Shown piece by piece: positions 1 through 7,598 of a DNA stretch of 64,000 nucleotides (position 1 is the first letter of the stretch; every line of letters starts with the position of its first letter). The DNA comes from JAJFJD01 sp965228975. Lineage in GTDB: Bacteria; Pseudomonadota; Alphaproteobacteria; UBA8366. Below the pieces are notes generated by a model, which ran no database searches, had not been told where the DNA came from, and saw nothing but the letters and a program-made list of their open reading frames with translations. The DNA is taken from assembly GCA_965228975.1 (NCBI GenBank), contig OZ245851.1, forward strand, positions 4,960,001 through 5,024,000, given 5' to 3'. The position numbers and the translations under genes are program-made.

Positions 1-125
1 GGAGGGCGGCGCGCCCGAGCGCTTCGATGTGATGTTGTTTAGCACCGATGGTTCGACAAGTGTCTACGCCAGATACTGACAATGGCGCCCGGGTCGAAGG
101 CAGCAATCCGTCGGAGAGCGAGCCG

Positions 126-752
126 ATGAGCCGGAGCGTCTCCAGGCTGCGAGCCGTTCGCTACATCCTCTGGGGAATAATTCTTCTCGCCGGACTTGGA
201 TTCGGCGGCTATGAGCTGTGGCATCGGACCTGGCCCGCGCCCATGACGGCGGAAAAGGAGATTGGACGGGCGTCTATTAGCAGCAATTTTTCGCTCGTCG
301 ATCACACGGGCAAGGCGGTGACCGACGAAGACTTCCGGGGCAAATGGCTGCTCGTTTTCTTTGGCTATACGTACTGCCCGGACGTCTGTCCGACGACGCT
401 AAACGAAATCGCAGAGGTGATGGAGCAGCTTGGCGAGAAGGCCGACAAGGTGCAACCACTGTTCATCACCATCGATCCCGAACGAGACAAAACCGAGCGC
501 ATGGCCGAGTACGTGTCGGCGTTTGATCCCCGTATCGTTGGGCTGACCGGAACGCCCGAGCAAGTCAAAGCGGCCGCCCGATCCTTTCAAGTCTACTACG
601 CGAAGTCCATGGGTGCGGGAACCTCCGACGGTTACCTGATGGATCACACGACCGCCCTATACCTCATGCAGCCCGACGGCGAGTTCGAGGCGTTCTTCTC
701 GTTTAACGATGACGTGGGGGAGATCGTCTCGGGCGTCCGGCAACGCTTGTGA
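126..752 (+). CDS. SCO1/SenC family copper chaperone (copy 1)
   Basis: Membrane-anchored thioredoxin-fold protein (208 aa) that by family knowledge delivers copper to, or reduces, the CuA site of cytochrome c oxidase. One membrane segment lies at about residues 10-30. The copper-binding Cys84 and Cys88 sit in the CPDVCP motif, and the distal His is in the MDHT stretch near residue 180. I chose the ATG at 126 because GGAGAG lies 8 bases before it and the hydrophobic anchor follows at once; an upstream in-frame ATG at 48 would add 26 polar residues. It opens a cluster with a zinc-ribbon remnant, PCuAC and a second SCO. Family assignment is secure, the exact target oxidase is not visible. Confidence 0.93.
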   Translation: MSRSVSRLRAVRYILWGIILLAGLGFGGYELWHRTWPAPMTAEKEIGRASISSNFSLVDHTGKAVTDEDFRGKWLLVFFGYTYCPDVCPTTLNEIAEVMEQLGEKADKVQPLFITIDPERDKTERMAEYVSAFDPRIVGLTGTPEQVKAAARSFQVYYAKSMGAGTSDGYLMDHTTALYLMQPDGEFEAFFSFNDDVGEIVSGVRQRL

Positions 753-803
753 TCCACAAACATCGAAGACAGGAACGTGCGGAGAATACGGTGATGAACG
801 GTG

Positions 804-1130
804 ATGAAGTGTCCTACCTGAGAGATCGATCTTGTGATGGCGGAGCGACAGAGAATCGAGATCGACTACTGCTCGAAATGCCGGGGCGTCTGGCTGGATC
901 AAGGCGAGCTCGACAAGACCATAGAACGCACCAATGCGGAGTTGCAGACGGCCACGCCGGCTCGGCAAGACGGCATTCGGCAGGACTACGGCACCCGCGG
1001 CAAGCACGGCGACGGGAAACACGGTTATGGCAAATCCCGACGAAGGTCTGTCTCTTACGAACATTTCGACATCTTCGACCGATGGTGCGGTGATGGCGCG
1101 AATATCACTTTGCTTGCTTGGTCGGCGTGA
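804..1130 (+). pseudogene. zf-TFIIB zinc-ribbon protein with in-frame TGA at a zinc Cys codon
   Basis: From the ATG at 804 the translation reads MKCPT, then TGA (819-821), then EIDLVMAERQ and onward through YCSKCRGVWLD. This family begins with CPxC and continues with a second CxxC, so the TGA falls exactly where the second cysteine is expected. The frame downstream stays open to 1130 and keeps the GELDK motif, but the C-terminus drifts from the usual short acidic end. Restart at GTG 834 or ATG 837 would give a protein lacking half of its zinc site. Simplest reading: a nonsense mutation or sequencing error. Selenocysteine insertion is possible but no convincing SECIS hairpin was seen. Confidence 0.7.
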
Positions 1131-1164
1131 CGTGGAGCTGAAAGCGGCTCCAGCGGTGTTGGGC

Positions 1165-1650
1165 ATGTGCCTTTCGCGGCGAATGCTTCTCCCTTTTTTG
1201 CTGCTGGGCCTGGCGCTACTGGCTCCTTTCGCGGTTTCGTCGGTTGCGTTGGCCGAGGATCCCCGGATCGGGAGTCTTGTCATCGCGAAGCCCTGGGCGC
1301 GGGCTTCGATCGGGACGAGCCGCCCGGCCGCCGCCTACCTCACAATCCGGAACGAGGGCGAGGAGAGCGTTACTCTGCTGGCGGTGCGTACGCCCCTGTC
1401 CGGCAAGGCCGAGGTTCATGCCATGACGAACGACAACGGCGTCATGCGCATGGGGCCGGCCGGTCCGGTCGAGATACCGGCCGGCGCTGAGGTTTCACTG
1501 GCACCGGGCGGACTTCACATCATGATGATGAAACTTCAAGCGCCGCTCATCAAAGGCGAAAGCATCGAGATCACGCTCGAGTTTCAACGCACTGGTGAGA
1601 TCACGGTCACCGCGCCGATCTACGGACCCGGCGCTGCGCGACCCGAATGA
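1165..1650 (+). CDS. PCuAC-type periplasmic copper chaperone (copy 1)
   Basis: Periplasmic Cu(I) chaperone (161 aa, DUF461 family) that works with SCO proteins in assembling cytochrome oxidase copper sites. Residues 7-30 form a signal peptide. The H-x(n)-M-x(n)-H-x-M copper site is visible as His85, Met94/Met96, His118 and Met120. The start is uncertain: ATG 1165 and ATG 1183 are both poorly preceded by a ribosome site. The frame is open further upstream, but that part overlaps the zinc-ribbon gene and does not look coded. It overlaps the next SCO gene by ATGA, so the two are translationally coupled. Confidence 0.9.
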   Translation: MCLSRRMLLPFLLLGLALLAPFAVSSVALAEDPRIGSLVIAKPWARASIGTSRPAAAYLTIRNEGEESVTLLAVRTPLSGKAEVHAMTNDNGVMRMGPAGPVEIPAGAEVSLAPGGLHIMMMKLQAPLIKGESIEITLEFQRTGEITVTAPIYGPGAARPE

Positions 1651-2282
1651 CCCTCCTTCCGCACATGCTTCCTAGAGCTGGTTTATTTGCGCTTGCTACC
1701 GTCCTTGGCCTGGCGGCCGCGATTGGACTCGGTTGGTGGCAAGTGGATGGGCCGGGCGCGGAGGGAGGAGCAGGCACGACCGCGGCGACACCGTCGCCGA
1801 TCGAGGACATGTCCTTCAGTATGGTCGATCACGAGGGGGTATCGGTAGGATCGGAGGACCTGCTCGGCCGCACCAGCATGGTGTTCTTCGGATTCACCTT
1901 CTGCCCCGACGTCTGTCCGACGACTCTTGCCGATATCTCGGGATGGCTCGACGATTTGGGGCCCGACTCCGGACAACTGAATGTCGTCTTCATCTCGATC
2001 GATCCCGAGCGCGATACGCCGGAGGCGATGGCAGATTACGTTACCGCTTTCCATCCGCAGATCCGCGGGTGGACCGGTTCGCCAGAAGACGTGGCGCGAA
2101 CGGCGGCCGCGTTCCGCGTGACATACAAGAAGGTGCCGCTCGATGACGGTGACTACACGATGGATCATAACGCCTCGGTAATGCTGTTCGATGCAACCGG
2201 AAGATTTCGGAGCACGATTGACTATCACGAGCCTCGCGAAGTCGCAGTGCCGAAGATCAGGCTTGCTCTCGGAGATCGCTAG
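1647..2282 (+). CDS. SCO1/SenC family copper chaperone (copy 2)
   Basis: Second SCO protein (211 aa) in the cluster, with an N-terminal membrane anchor at about residues 10-30, the CPDVCP copper motif and the distal His in MDHNAS. It shares the same organisation as copy 1 but is clearly divergent in sequence, so this is not a fresh duplication. Its ATG overlaps the stop of the PCuAC gene by four bases. SCO and PCuAC act together in copper loading of oxidases, which the coupling supports. Confidence 0.93.
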   Translation: MTLLPHMLPRAGLFALATVLGLAAAIGLGWWQVDGPGAEGGAGTTAATPSPIEDMSFSMVDHEGVSVGSEDLLGRTSMVFFGFTFCPDVCPTTLADISGWLDDLGPDSGQLNVVFISIDPERDTPEAMADYVTAFHPQIRGWTGSPEDVARTAAAFRVTYKKVPLDDGDYTMDHNASVMLFDATGRFRSTIDYHEPREVAVPKIRLALGDR

Positions 2283-2433
2283 GCGATGGGCTTTCGAGTC
2301 GTCGGTCTGCGCGACTTTGGTCGCCAAGGATGTTCGGTGGCTTATCACCGGATCTGATTGTTATGAACAGAGAACACCATTGAGCGGTAACCCCGACAAC
2401 AGCAAAGTTAAGTAGATAGCGAGAAAGAATCCT

Positions 2434-3549
2434 GTGTTTAGCCTTGGGGCCTCTGCAATCGTCGTGCCGATAGTATCGGGAGTTGCTGCCTTCATTGCCT
2501 TGACCACTGCAATGGCGACGGCGGCGTCCGCGCACGGCGTATTGAATGACGGCGTCGATCCTTGGACGGCCTGGAATTTGACGCCGGACATCACGCTCGG
2601 TACGCTCGTCGTTGCCGGTCTCTATGCCGCCGGCCTTTGGCGCCGGCGGCACAAGACCGATCGGGTCCGAATCTGGCGGCACGTGTCTTTCTTCGCCGGA
2701 CTCGCCGCGATATTCCTCGCGCTCCAGTCACCAATTGACCCCATTGCGGAGCGGGTGTTCCTGGTGCACCAGGTTCAGCATCTTTTGCTTCGCATGATTG
2801 GGCCGATACTGCTGTTCCTCGCTGCACCGCAGGGGGTGCTCATCGCCGGCATGCCGGAATCAGCGCGATGCCGCCTTCTCATCCCCGTGATCGCGAACCG
2901 ACTCGTCGGAGGCCTCTCCGCCTTTCTCTCATACCCGGCCATCGCCACGGCGCTGTTCATTGGCGCGCTCTATTTTTGGCAGATTCCAAGGTACCACGAC
3001 CTCGCGATCCTCAACGACAATGTCCATTACCTCATGCATGCATCGATCCTGTTCACGGGTCTGGTCTTTTTTTGGCGCGTCCTCGATACGCGCCCCGTGC
3101 CGCAGGGTACACGCTATGGCGTGCGCTTGATGATGCTGTGGGTCATGATCATGTCAAACATCGTGATCGGCTCCTACTTGGCGTTTAAAGGGTCCGTTCT
3201 CTATTCCGCCTATGCGCAGCTTGGTCGCCTGTGGAACCTTTCCGCTCTAGGGGACGAACTCTTGGGTGGCGCGTTGATCTGGATCCCAAGCAGCATGATG
3301 GGCGTCGTGGCGGTCCTGATCGTGGTTCACATGTGGGGGCGCCACGAAACGAAGGAGGAACAGCGCCGTAGCATGATGCTGCGTCGGCGAGGATACGGGC
3401 ACAACGAGCCGCCAATGACGGCGACGGAGTTGATCCAGGGGGCGGCCCGAAAGAACCGGACCATGGCGTTCGGATTCGCCGGTTTTGTGACCGCTGTCTT
3501 TGTCGCGGCAATCGCCATAGGCGTGGTTAACCAGATGATGAGATCCTGA
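2434..3549 (+). CDS. CtaG (caa3-type) cytochrome c oxidase assembly factor
   Basis: Polytopic membrane protein of 371 aa. It fits the caa3_CtaG family (pfam09678), which is different from the Cox11-type CtaG and assists copper insertion into oxidases. About eight hydrophobic segments are visible, with conserved histidines in HQVQHLLLRM, YFWQIPRYHD and HYLMHAS. The start is GTG at 2434 after a GAGAAAG ribosome site; no ATG lies close by. It follows the SCO-PCuAC-SCO group after 151 bp, in which no gene was seen. The C-terminal 60 residues are basic and end in one more membrane segment. Confidence 0.9.
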   Translation: MFSLGASAIVVPIVSGVAAFIALTTAMATAASAHGVLNDGVDPWTAWNLTPDITLGTLVVAGLYAAGLWRRRHKTDRVRIWRHVSFFAGLAAIFLALQSPIDPIAERVFLVHQVQHLLLRMIGPILLFLAAPQGVLIAGMPESARCRLLIPVIANRLVGGLSAFLSYPAIATALFIGALYFWQIPRYHDLAILNDNVHYLMHASILFTGLVFFWRVLDTRPVPQGTRYGVRLMMLWVMIMSNIVIGSYLAFKGSVLYSAYAQLGRLWNLSALGDELLGGALIWIPSSMMGVVAVLIVVHMWGRHETKEEQRRSMMLRRRGYGHNEPPMTATELIQGAARKNRTMAFGFAGFVTAVFVAAIAIGVVNQMMRS

Positions 3550-3637
3550 ATAACAGCCTGAGGTTTGCTCCGCGATAGCCGATCGCGACGGGCGCGGGCG
3601 GTTCGACGAAGAACAGAACGACGGGAACGGAAAACAA

Positions 3638-5203
3638 ATGAAGAGGAAGTTGTTTATGCTCGGTGGCACAGGGCTTGCGGTTGTTGTCGCCGCAGTGGTC
3701 GGGATGGTGAATTTTGGGGCGCGCGGTGCCAGTTCTTTGACAGGCGCCTCGGAAGTTGAGGGTGCCGTCGAATTTGCAGCCGCGTCACCCGCCACGCCTC
3801 AGATGACTGTCGGTATGAATCGGGAGACTAGCGCTTGCGAGGGGCCGGGATTCCAAAAAAAATTCGTCACACTTGGAAAGGGCGACACGTTCATTGAAGT
3901 GCTTCTGCGGGCCGGCCTTTCTCAGCGGGAATCGTACGCGGCGAGCGAAGCCCTGCGCCTAGCTTACGATCCCCGAGACTTGAGGGCCGGCCAGATGCTC
4001 AGCCTTTTCATCGGCGAACATAACGATTCCAATGACGGTTTCTGTCTACGGCGGCTCGAGTTCGTTCCAGAGACCGATCGTTTGGTTTCGATAGAGCATC
4101 GGGCGGTCAAGGCTTTCGTGGCGCGCACCTCGATAATTCTCAACACTCGCAAGCTCATGTCGCGAGCGGGCACTGTACGATCGGGCCTGTATGAAGCAGC
4201 CCAAGCCGCCGGGATCCCGGTCCCGGTTCTAATGCAGGTCTATGGAACATTAAGGTACAAGCTCGACTCCCAGCGTGATATCCGCGACGATGATATGTTC
4301 CGGCTGGTTTTCGAGGTCTTCGAAGACGGCGTTGGGCAAGGTCGCCACCCGGGCGATCTCAAATACGCCGCCATCGGCTTATCCGGGCGAAGTCTTCGCA
4401 TTCTGCGTTACACCACGGCCGACGGATACACTGGCTTCTTCGATGACAAGGGGACGAGCATCGAGACCAGCCTGATGAAGACACCGGTCGAAGGCGGGCG
4501 ACTCTCCTCCCAGTTCGGGAAGCGTGACCATCCTGTGCTTGGCTATGCACGCATGCATCGCGGCCTCGACTTTACTGCACCGCGCGGAACGCCAGTGCTC
4601 GCTGCGGGCGATGGCATGGTTGTGCGCCGAGGCCGCAACGGTAGCTTCGGGAAGTTTATCGAGATCAGGCATGATGCGACCTACACCACGGCCTACGCCC
4701 ATCTCAGCCGCTATGCCGAGGTGCTCCAGCTGGGCGCGCGAGTTCGGCAAGGCGATGTGATCGGCTATGTCGGGGCGACGGGTCTCGCCACGGGTCCAAA
4801 CCTACATTACGAAGTTCTGCAGAAGGGCGAACAGGTCGACCCAATGAAGCTGGAGATACTTCCGCGAAGAATCCTTCGAGGTGAGGAATTGGCCCGCTTT
4901 GAGCAGGCGAAGGCGGAGTTTTGGGCAATCCTGGCGCGCGCATCACCGAGTAAGCGGAGCCGTCGGAACGCGATTACCCGACCGACCGCGATCTCGGGCA
5001 CTGGGAGTTACCAATGCGAAGACAGGCCGGGGAAGGTGTCCATGGAACAGGATGATGGCGAATCACTCTGCCACCACGCGAATCGGGACGCGCGGTGCTC
5101 CAATTACCGGGCAGGCGATTGTTACAAAACTTTGCTCCCATCACGTGCGCGCGCTGATAGAGAGCGCTCTTCTTTGAAGGGCCTGAGAGAGGCCGAGCTA
5201 TGA
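3638..5203 (+). CDS. M23 family peptidase (LytM domain)
   Basis: Murein DD-endopeptidase-like protein (521 aa). An N-terminal membrane/signal segment spans residues 5-25, a LysM/OapA-like region follows, and the LytM domain lies near residues 285-400. The zinc ligands are visible as H and D in HRGLDF, the AYAHLS histidine and the LHYEV histidine. After the LytM domain comes an unusual 115-residue tail with several cysteines and no recognised domain. The stop overlaps the start of lspA by ATGA. M23 peptidases with lspA recur in metal-resistance loci, suggesting envelope remodelling rather than housekeeping. The role here is inferred. Confidence 0.9.
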   Translation: MKRKLFMLGGTGLAVVVAAVVGMVNFGARGASSLTGASEVEGAVEFAAASPATPQMTVGMNRETSACEGPGFQKKFVTLGKGDTFIEVLLRAGLSQRESYAASEALRLAYDPRDLRAGQMLSLFIGEHNDSNDGFCLRRLEFVPETDRLVSIEHRAVKAFVARTSIILNTRKLMSRAGTVRSGLYEAAQAAGIPVPVLMQVYGTLRYKLDSQRDIRDDDMFRLVFEVFEDGVGQGRHPGDLKYAAIGLSGRSLRILRYTTADGYTGFFDDKGTSIETSLMKTPVEGGRLSSQFGKRDHPVLGYARMHRGLDFTAPRGTPVLAAGDGMVVRRGRNGSFGKFIEIRHDATYTTAYAHLSRYAEVLQLGARVRQGDVIGYVGATGLATGPNLHYEVLQKGEQVDPMKLEILPRRILRGEELARFEQAKAEFWAILARASPSKRSRRNAITRPTAISGTGSYQCEDRPGKVSMEQDDGESLCHHANRDARCSNYRAGDCYKTLLPSRARADRERSSLKGLREAEL

Positions 5204-5700
5204 CATTTATTGCTACGCGATTTTGCAGGTCTCGAATTTTCGGGCTTGCGGTTTTCGGCAGCTTTCTCGTTGTTGGTCTCGACCAGACCTCGAAGTGGTT
5301 TATGGTCGCTGTCGTGATGGACCCGCCGCGTGTCATTCCAGTCACACCGTTCTTCAACTTGGTGCTAGGGTTCAATCCTGGGGTCAGCTTTGGGCTTCTG
5401 GGCGGTCTTGGATCCTCAGGTCCAATAATGCTGTCGGCGCTGGCGCTTGCCATCGTCGCGTTTCTTGTTGTTTGGCTTTGGAGAACGCATGAAGTTAGGG
5501 AGGCATCGGGGCTTAGTCTCATTATCGGCGGTGCTGTCGGCAATGTCATAGACCGGCTTCGTAACGGAGCAGTGACAGATTTTCTGGATATTTATGTCGG
5601 TCAGTATCATTGGCCGGCATTCAATCTTGCGGATGTCGCGATATCGCTAGGTGTCGGATTGATCGTGATCAATTCATTCTGGTGCCCTCCCAAAGCTTAG
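5200..5700 (+). CDS. lspA: Signal peptidase II (prolipoprotein peptidase)
   Basis: Inner-membrane aspartyl peptidase (166 aa) that cuts signal peptides of lipoproteins. Four membrane segments are visible. The two catalytic aspartates lie in the conserved blocks GNVIDRLRNG and FNLADVAI. The length matches the family. It is coupled to the M23 peptidase by a four-base overlap. Housekeeping lspA normally sits beside ileS, so this copy is probably an accessory one, like those in lead or cadmium loci. Base composition is lower in GC than in the preceding genes. Confidence 0.95.
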   Translation: MTFIATRFCRSRIFGLAVFGSFLVVGLDQTSKWFMVAVVMDPPRVIPVTPFFNLVLGFNPGVSFGLLGGLGSSGPIMLSALALAIVAFLVVWLWRTHEVREASGLSLIIGGAVGNVIDRLRNGAVTDFLDIYVGQYHWPAFNLADVAISLGVGLIVINSFWCPPKA

Positions 5701-5783
5701 AGATAGGTCTTGACATTACTGTAAGGGATAGCTCCAGAATTAGTGCCAACGATGAGGTTTCTTAGGATAAGTATTCCGGTGAA

Positions 5784-6095
5784 GTGACGCGCAGTATCTT
5801 CATGTCTGGACTATTGACCCTACCATGTGTCGGCGAGGCCCCGACCGACGACCACCCGGACGGCCATCGCATATGGGACGGCGGCAGTATGTTCCTGGGC
5901 TTAGGCATGATTGCGAATTTCCTGGTCGCCGTGGTTGTGATTACAGTGTTTTTGGCGAAAGACCTTAGCGGCGACAGCCAGCTGAGCTCTACAACATCAA
6001 CCGCAATGGACGTCTTGAACGAACCTTATACAGAGGGTGAGATCGACACGGCGGAGTGGCGTATGGAGAATGGAAACAGCGAAATTGGGAATTGA
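5784..6095 (+). CDS. Small membrane protein with degenerate SHOCT-like tail
   Basis: A short protein (103 aa from GTG 5784, shorter if ATG 5802 or ATG 5889 is used). It has a His-rich start (DDHPDGH), one membrane helix around residues 36-58, and a C-terminal stretch MDVLNEPYTEGEID. That stretch resembles a SHOCT motif, although the usual E-E-F/Y and arginine end is altered. Such small SHOCT membrane proteins are common in copper loci. Function unknown; it may be decayed. Confidence 0.55.
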   Translation: MTRSIFMSGLLTLPCVGEAPTDDHPDGHRIWDGGSMFLGLGMIANFLVAVVVITVFLAKDLSGDSQLSSTTSTAMDVLNEPYTEGEIDTAEWRMENGNSEIGN

Positions 6096-6177
6096 TTGAT
6101 GGCGGGCTATTTGGACCCCAGGCCCCAGAAGGCATGATTGTTGTGTACAATTAACATTGATCATTGGGGTGGTGGAA

Positions 6178-6585
6178 ATGGGCAATAACCTGCGCTGGAT
6201 GTGCGTTTTGCTGCTAGCTGTCTCCGTAATTTTCGCGGGGATAGTGGGTACGCACGCCGCCGAACCTCAATTGGACGGCAATGGCGATCATAACGCGATT
6301 TCTCACAATCTCGAATTCCAAGATGGCGAGCGTCATGTTAACCCCGTGCAAGAAAACGCGGATTGTGACGAGCAGGCGGAAGATCCGGGAACGGGTCCAA
6401 TTTCTGGACACACCGGGAAAGGCAGTTGCTGTCTCGGTATACATTTGCCCACGTTTGCAATGTGGGGCGGCTTGGATGGGGCTGTCCAGGTATTCTATGC
6501 TGTGTGTATATTGCCGCATGTTGAGCGGATCGTCGTTTTGCACATACCTGCAACCCTGTTAAGGCCGCCGCGTATCCGCGTTTAA
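6178..6585 (+). CDS. Exported Cys/His-containing protein, unknown function
   Basis: A 135-residue product from ATG 6178 (GGTGG before it) with a clear signal peptide ending near AEP. It has His/Asp-rich acidic middle sequence, a Cys pair in GSCCLGIHLP and a hydrophobic C-terminal stretch. I recognise no named domain. Its make-up (signal peptide, acidic Cys-containing centre, Pro-rich end) is like the small exported protein at 19638-19976, and both stand just before a cupredoxin or multicopper oxidase gene. A periplasmic metal-binding role is only inference. Confidence 0.6.
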   Translation: MGNNLRWMCVLLLAVSVIFAGIVGTHAAEPQLDGNGDHNAISHNLEFQDGERHVNPVQENADCDEQAEDPGTGPISGHTGKGSCCLGIHLPTFAMWGGLDGAVQVFYAVCILPHVERIVVLHIPATLLRPPRIRV

Positions 6586-6827
6586 CCCCCAAGCGGTTTG
6601 TTGGGACGCGCGGTGTTTCAGTCGTTTGACAAGGATTTCTATGCCCGGAAAGCAAAATGTCACTCCGGACATAAGGCACGGGCTCGCCTAAATCTAATCA
6701 CACGACTGCCTTTCCAGCCCCTTTTTGCGTCTCCAAACGCAACGGACTCTTCCTAAGTCTGAATGCCACGAGGCTTTTCTGAATGGCTCGTGATGAAAAT
6801 CTGACCTAACGCAGAAGGATCAAAAGA

Positions 6828-7385
6828 ATGATTGACCGTACGATTAATTCGCGCCGCCTGTTTATTCATACCATCGCTGTAACTACATTGTTAACAGTTG
6901 GTACGCTCGCGGTCGCCGGTCCGGGGCACGGTAATGGTGCGGGCGCTATAGAAACCGGACAACCAGGGAATCCTGCGAATGTTTCGCGCGACATCAACGT
7001 CATTATGCGTGACAATTTATACGAACCAGCTCAGATCTCCGTTAAAGCGGGTGAGACCGTTCGTTTCAAGGTCGTCAACAGAGGTGAGATTCTACATGAG
7101 TTCAATTTAGGGACAAAGGTTATGCACGCCGCGCACCAAAAGGAAATGATGACCATGATGGAGAACGGGATGTTGGAAGTTGATCGCATCAACCATGAAA
7201 AAATGAAAATGGATCGTGGTGGCGGCAAAGGAATGTCGCACGACGATCCCAACAGCATCTTGGTTGAACCCGGTAGATCGGGCGAGGTTATCTGGAAATT
7301 CACGAAGGAAGTGAAAATGGAATTCGCCTGCAACATCCCCGGTCACTACGAATCTGGAATGGTCGGTCCTATCAAGTTCAGATAA
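6828..7385 (+). CDS. CopI-like cupredoxin
   Basis: Periplasmic blue-copper protein (185 aa) of the CopI/plastocyanin-like kind linked to copper tolerance. AGAAGGA precedes the ATG. A signal peptide covers residues 1-30. The type 1 copper ligands are visible: the His of LHEFNLG and the Cys-His-Met of ACNIPGHYESGM at the C-terminus. A Met/His-rich insert (residues about 100-140, with MMTMMENGM and HEKMKM) sits between them, which is typical of CopI. It is preceded by 240 bp of AT-rich sequence (6586-6827) where no gene was found. Confidence 0.9.
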   Translation: MIDRTINSRRLFIHTIAVTTLLTVGTLAVAGPGHGNGAGAIETGQPGNPANVSRDINVIMRDNLYEPAQISVKAGETVRFKVVNRGEILHEFNLGTKVMHAAHQKEMMTMMENGMLEVDRINHEKMKMDRGGGKGMSHDDPNSILVEPGRSGEVIWKFTKEVKMEFACNIPGHYESGMVGPIKFR

Positions 7386-7522
7386 TCGACCGGACGCGAA
7401 GGAGAAGGCCACGACCAACAAGTTTAGATCGTGAGTTTCGGGTGCGGTTTTCGCCATAGACTTCGTAATGGCAATCGCGCAAATAATCTTTGAGCCGAAT
7501 AGAGGCTCTATTGATGTTCCTG

Positions 7523-7552
7523 ACCGCGGCAGTCGGGTTCGACTGCCGCGGT
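7523..7552. repeat. Perfect 12-bp inverted repeat with 6-base loop
   Basis: ACCGCGGCAGTC and its exact complement GACTGCCGCGGT are separated by GGGTTC. It lies between the cupredoxin stop and the M16 peptidase start. No T-run follows on either strand, so it is not a standard intrinsic terminator. It may be a transcript-end stabiliser, an operator or an mRNA structure ahead of the peptidase gene. Confidence 0.75.
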
Positions 7553-7598
7553 GGGAATGACCATAGACCATGATCCGAATTCAAGGAGCGATCAATAA

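Noticed and set aside
822..866. SECIS-like hairpin after the TGA of the zinc-ribbon gene
   Set aside because: GATCGAT can pair weakly with a later ATCGAGATC, but the loop does not show the usual geometry, so I do not claim selenocysteine.
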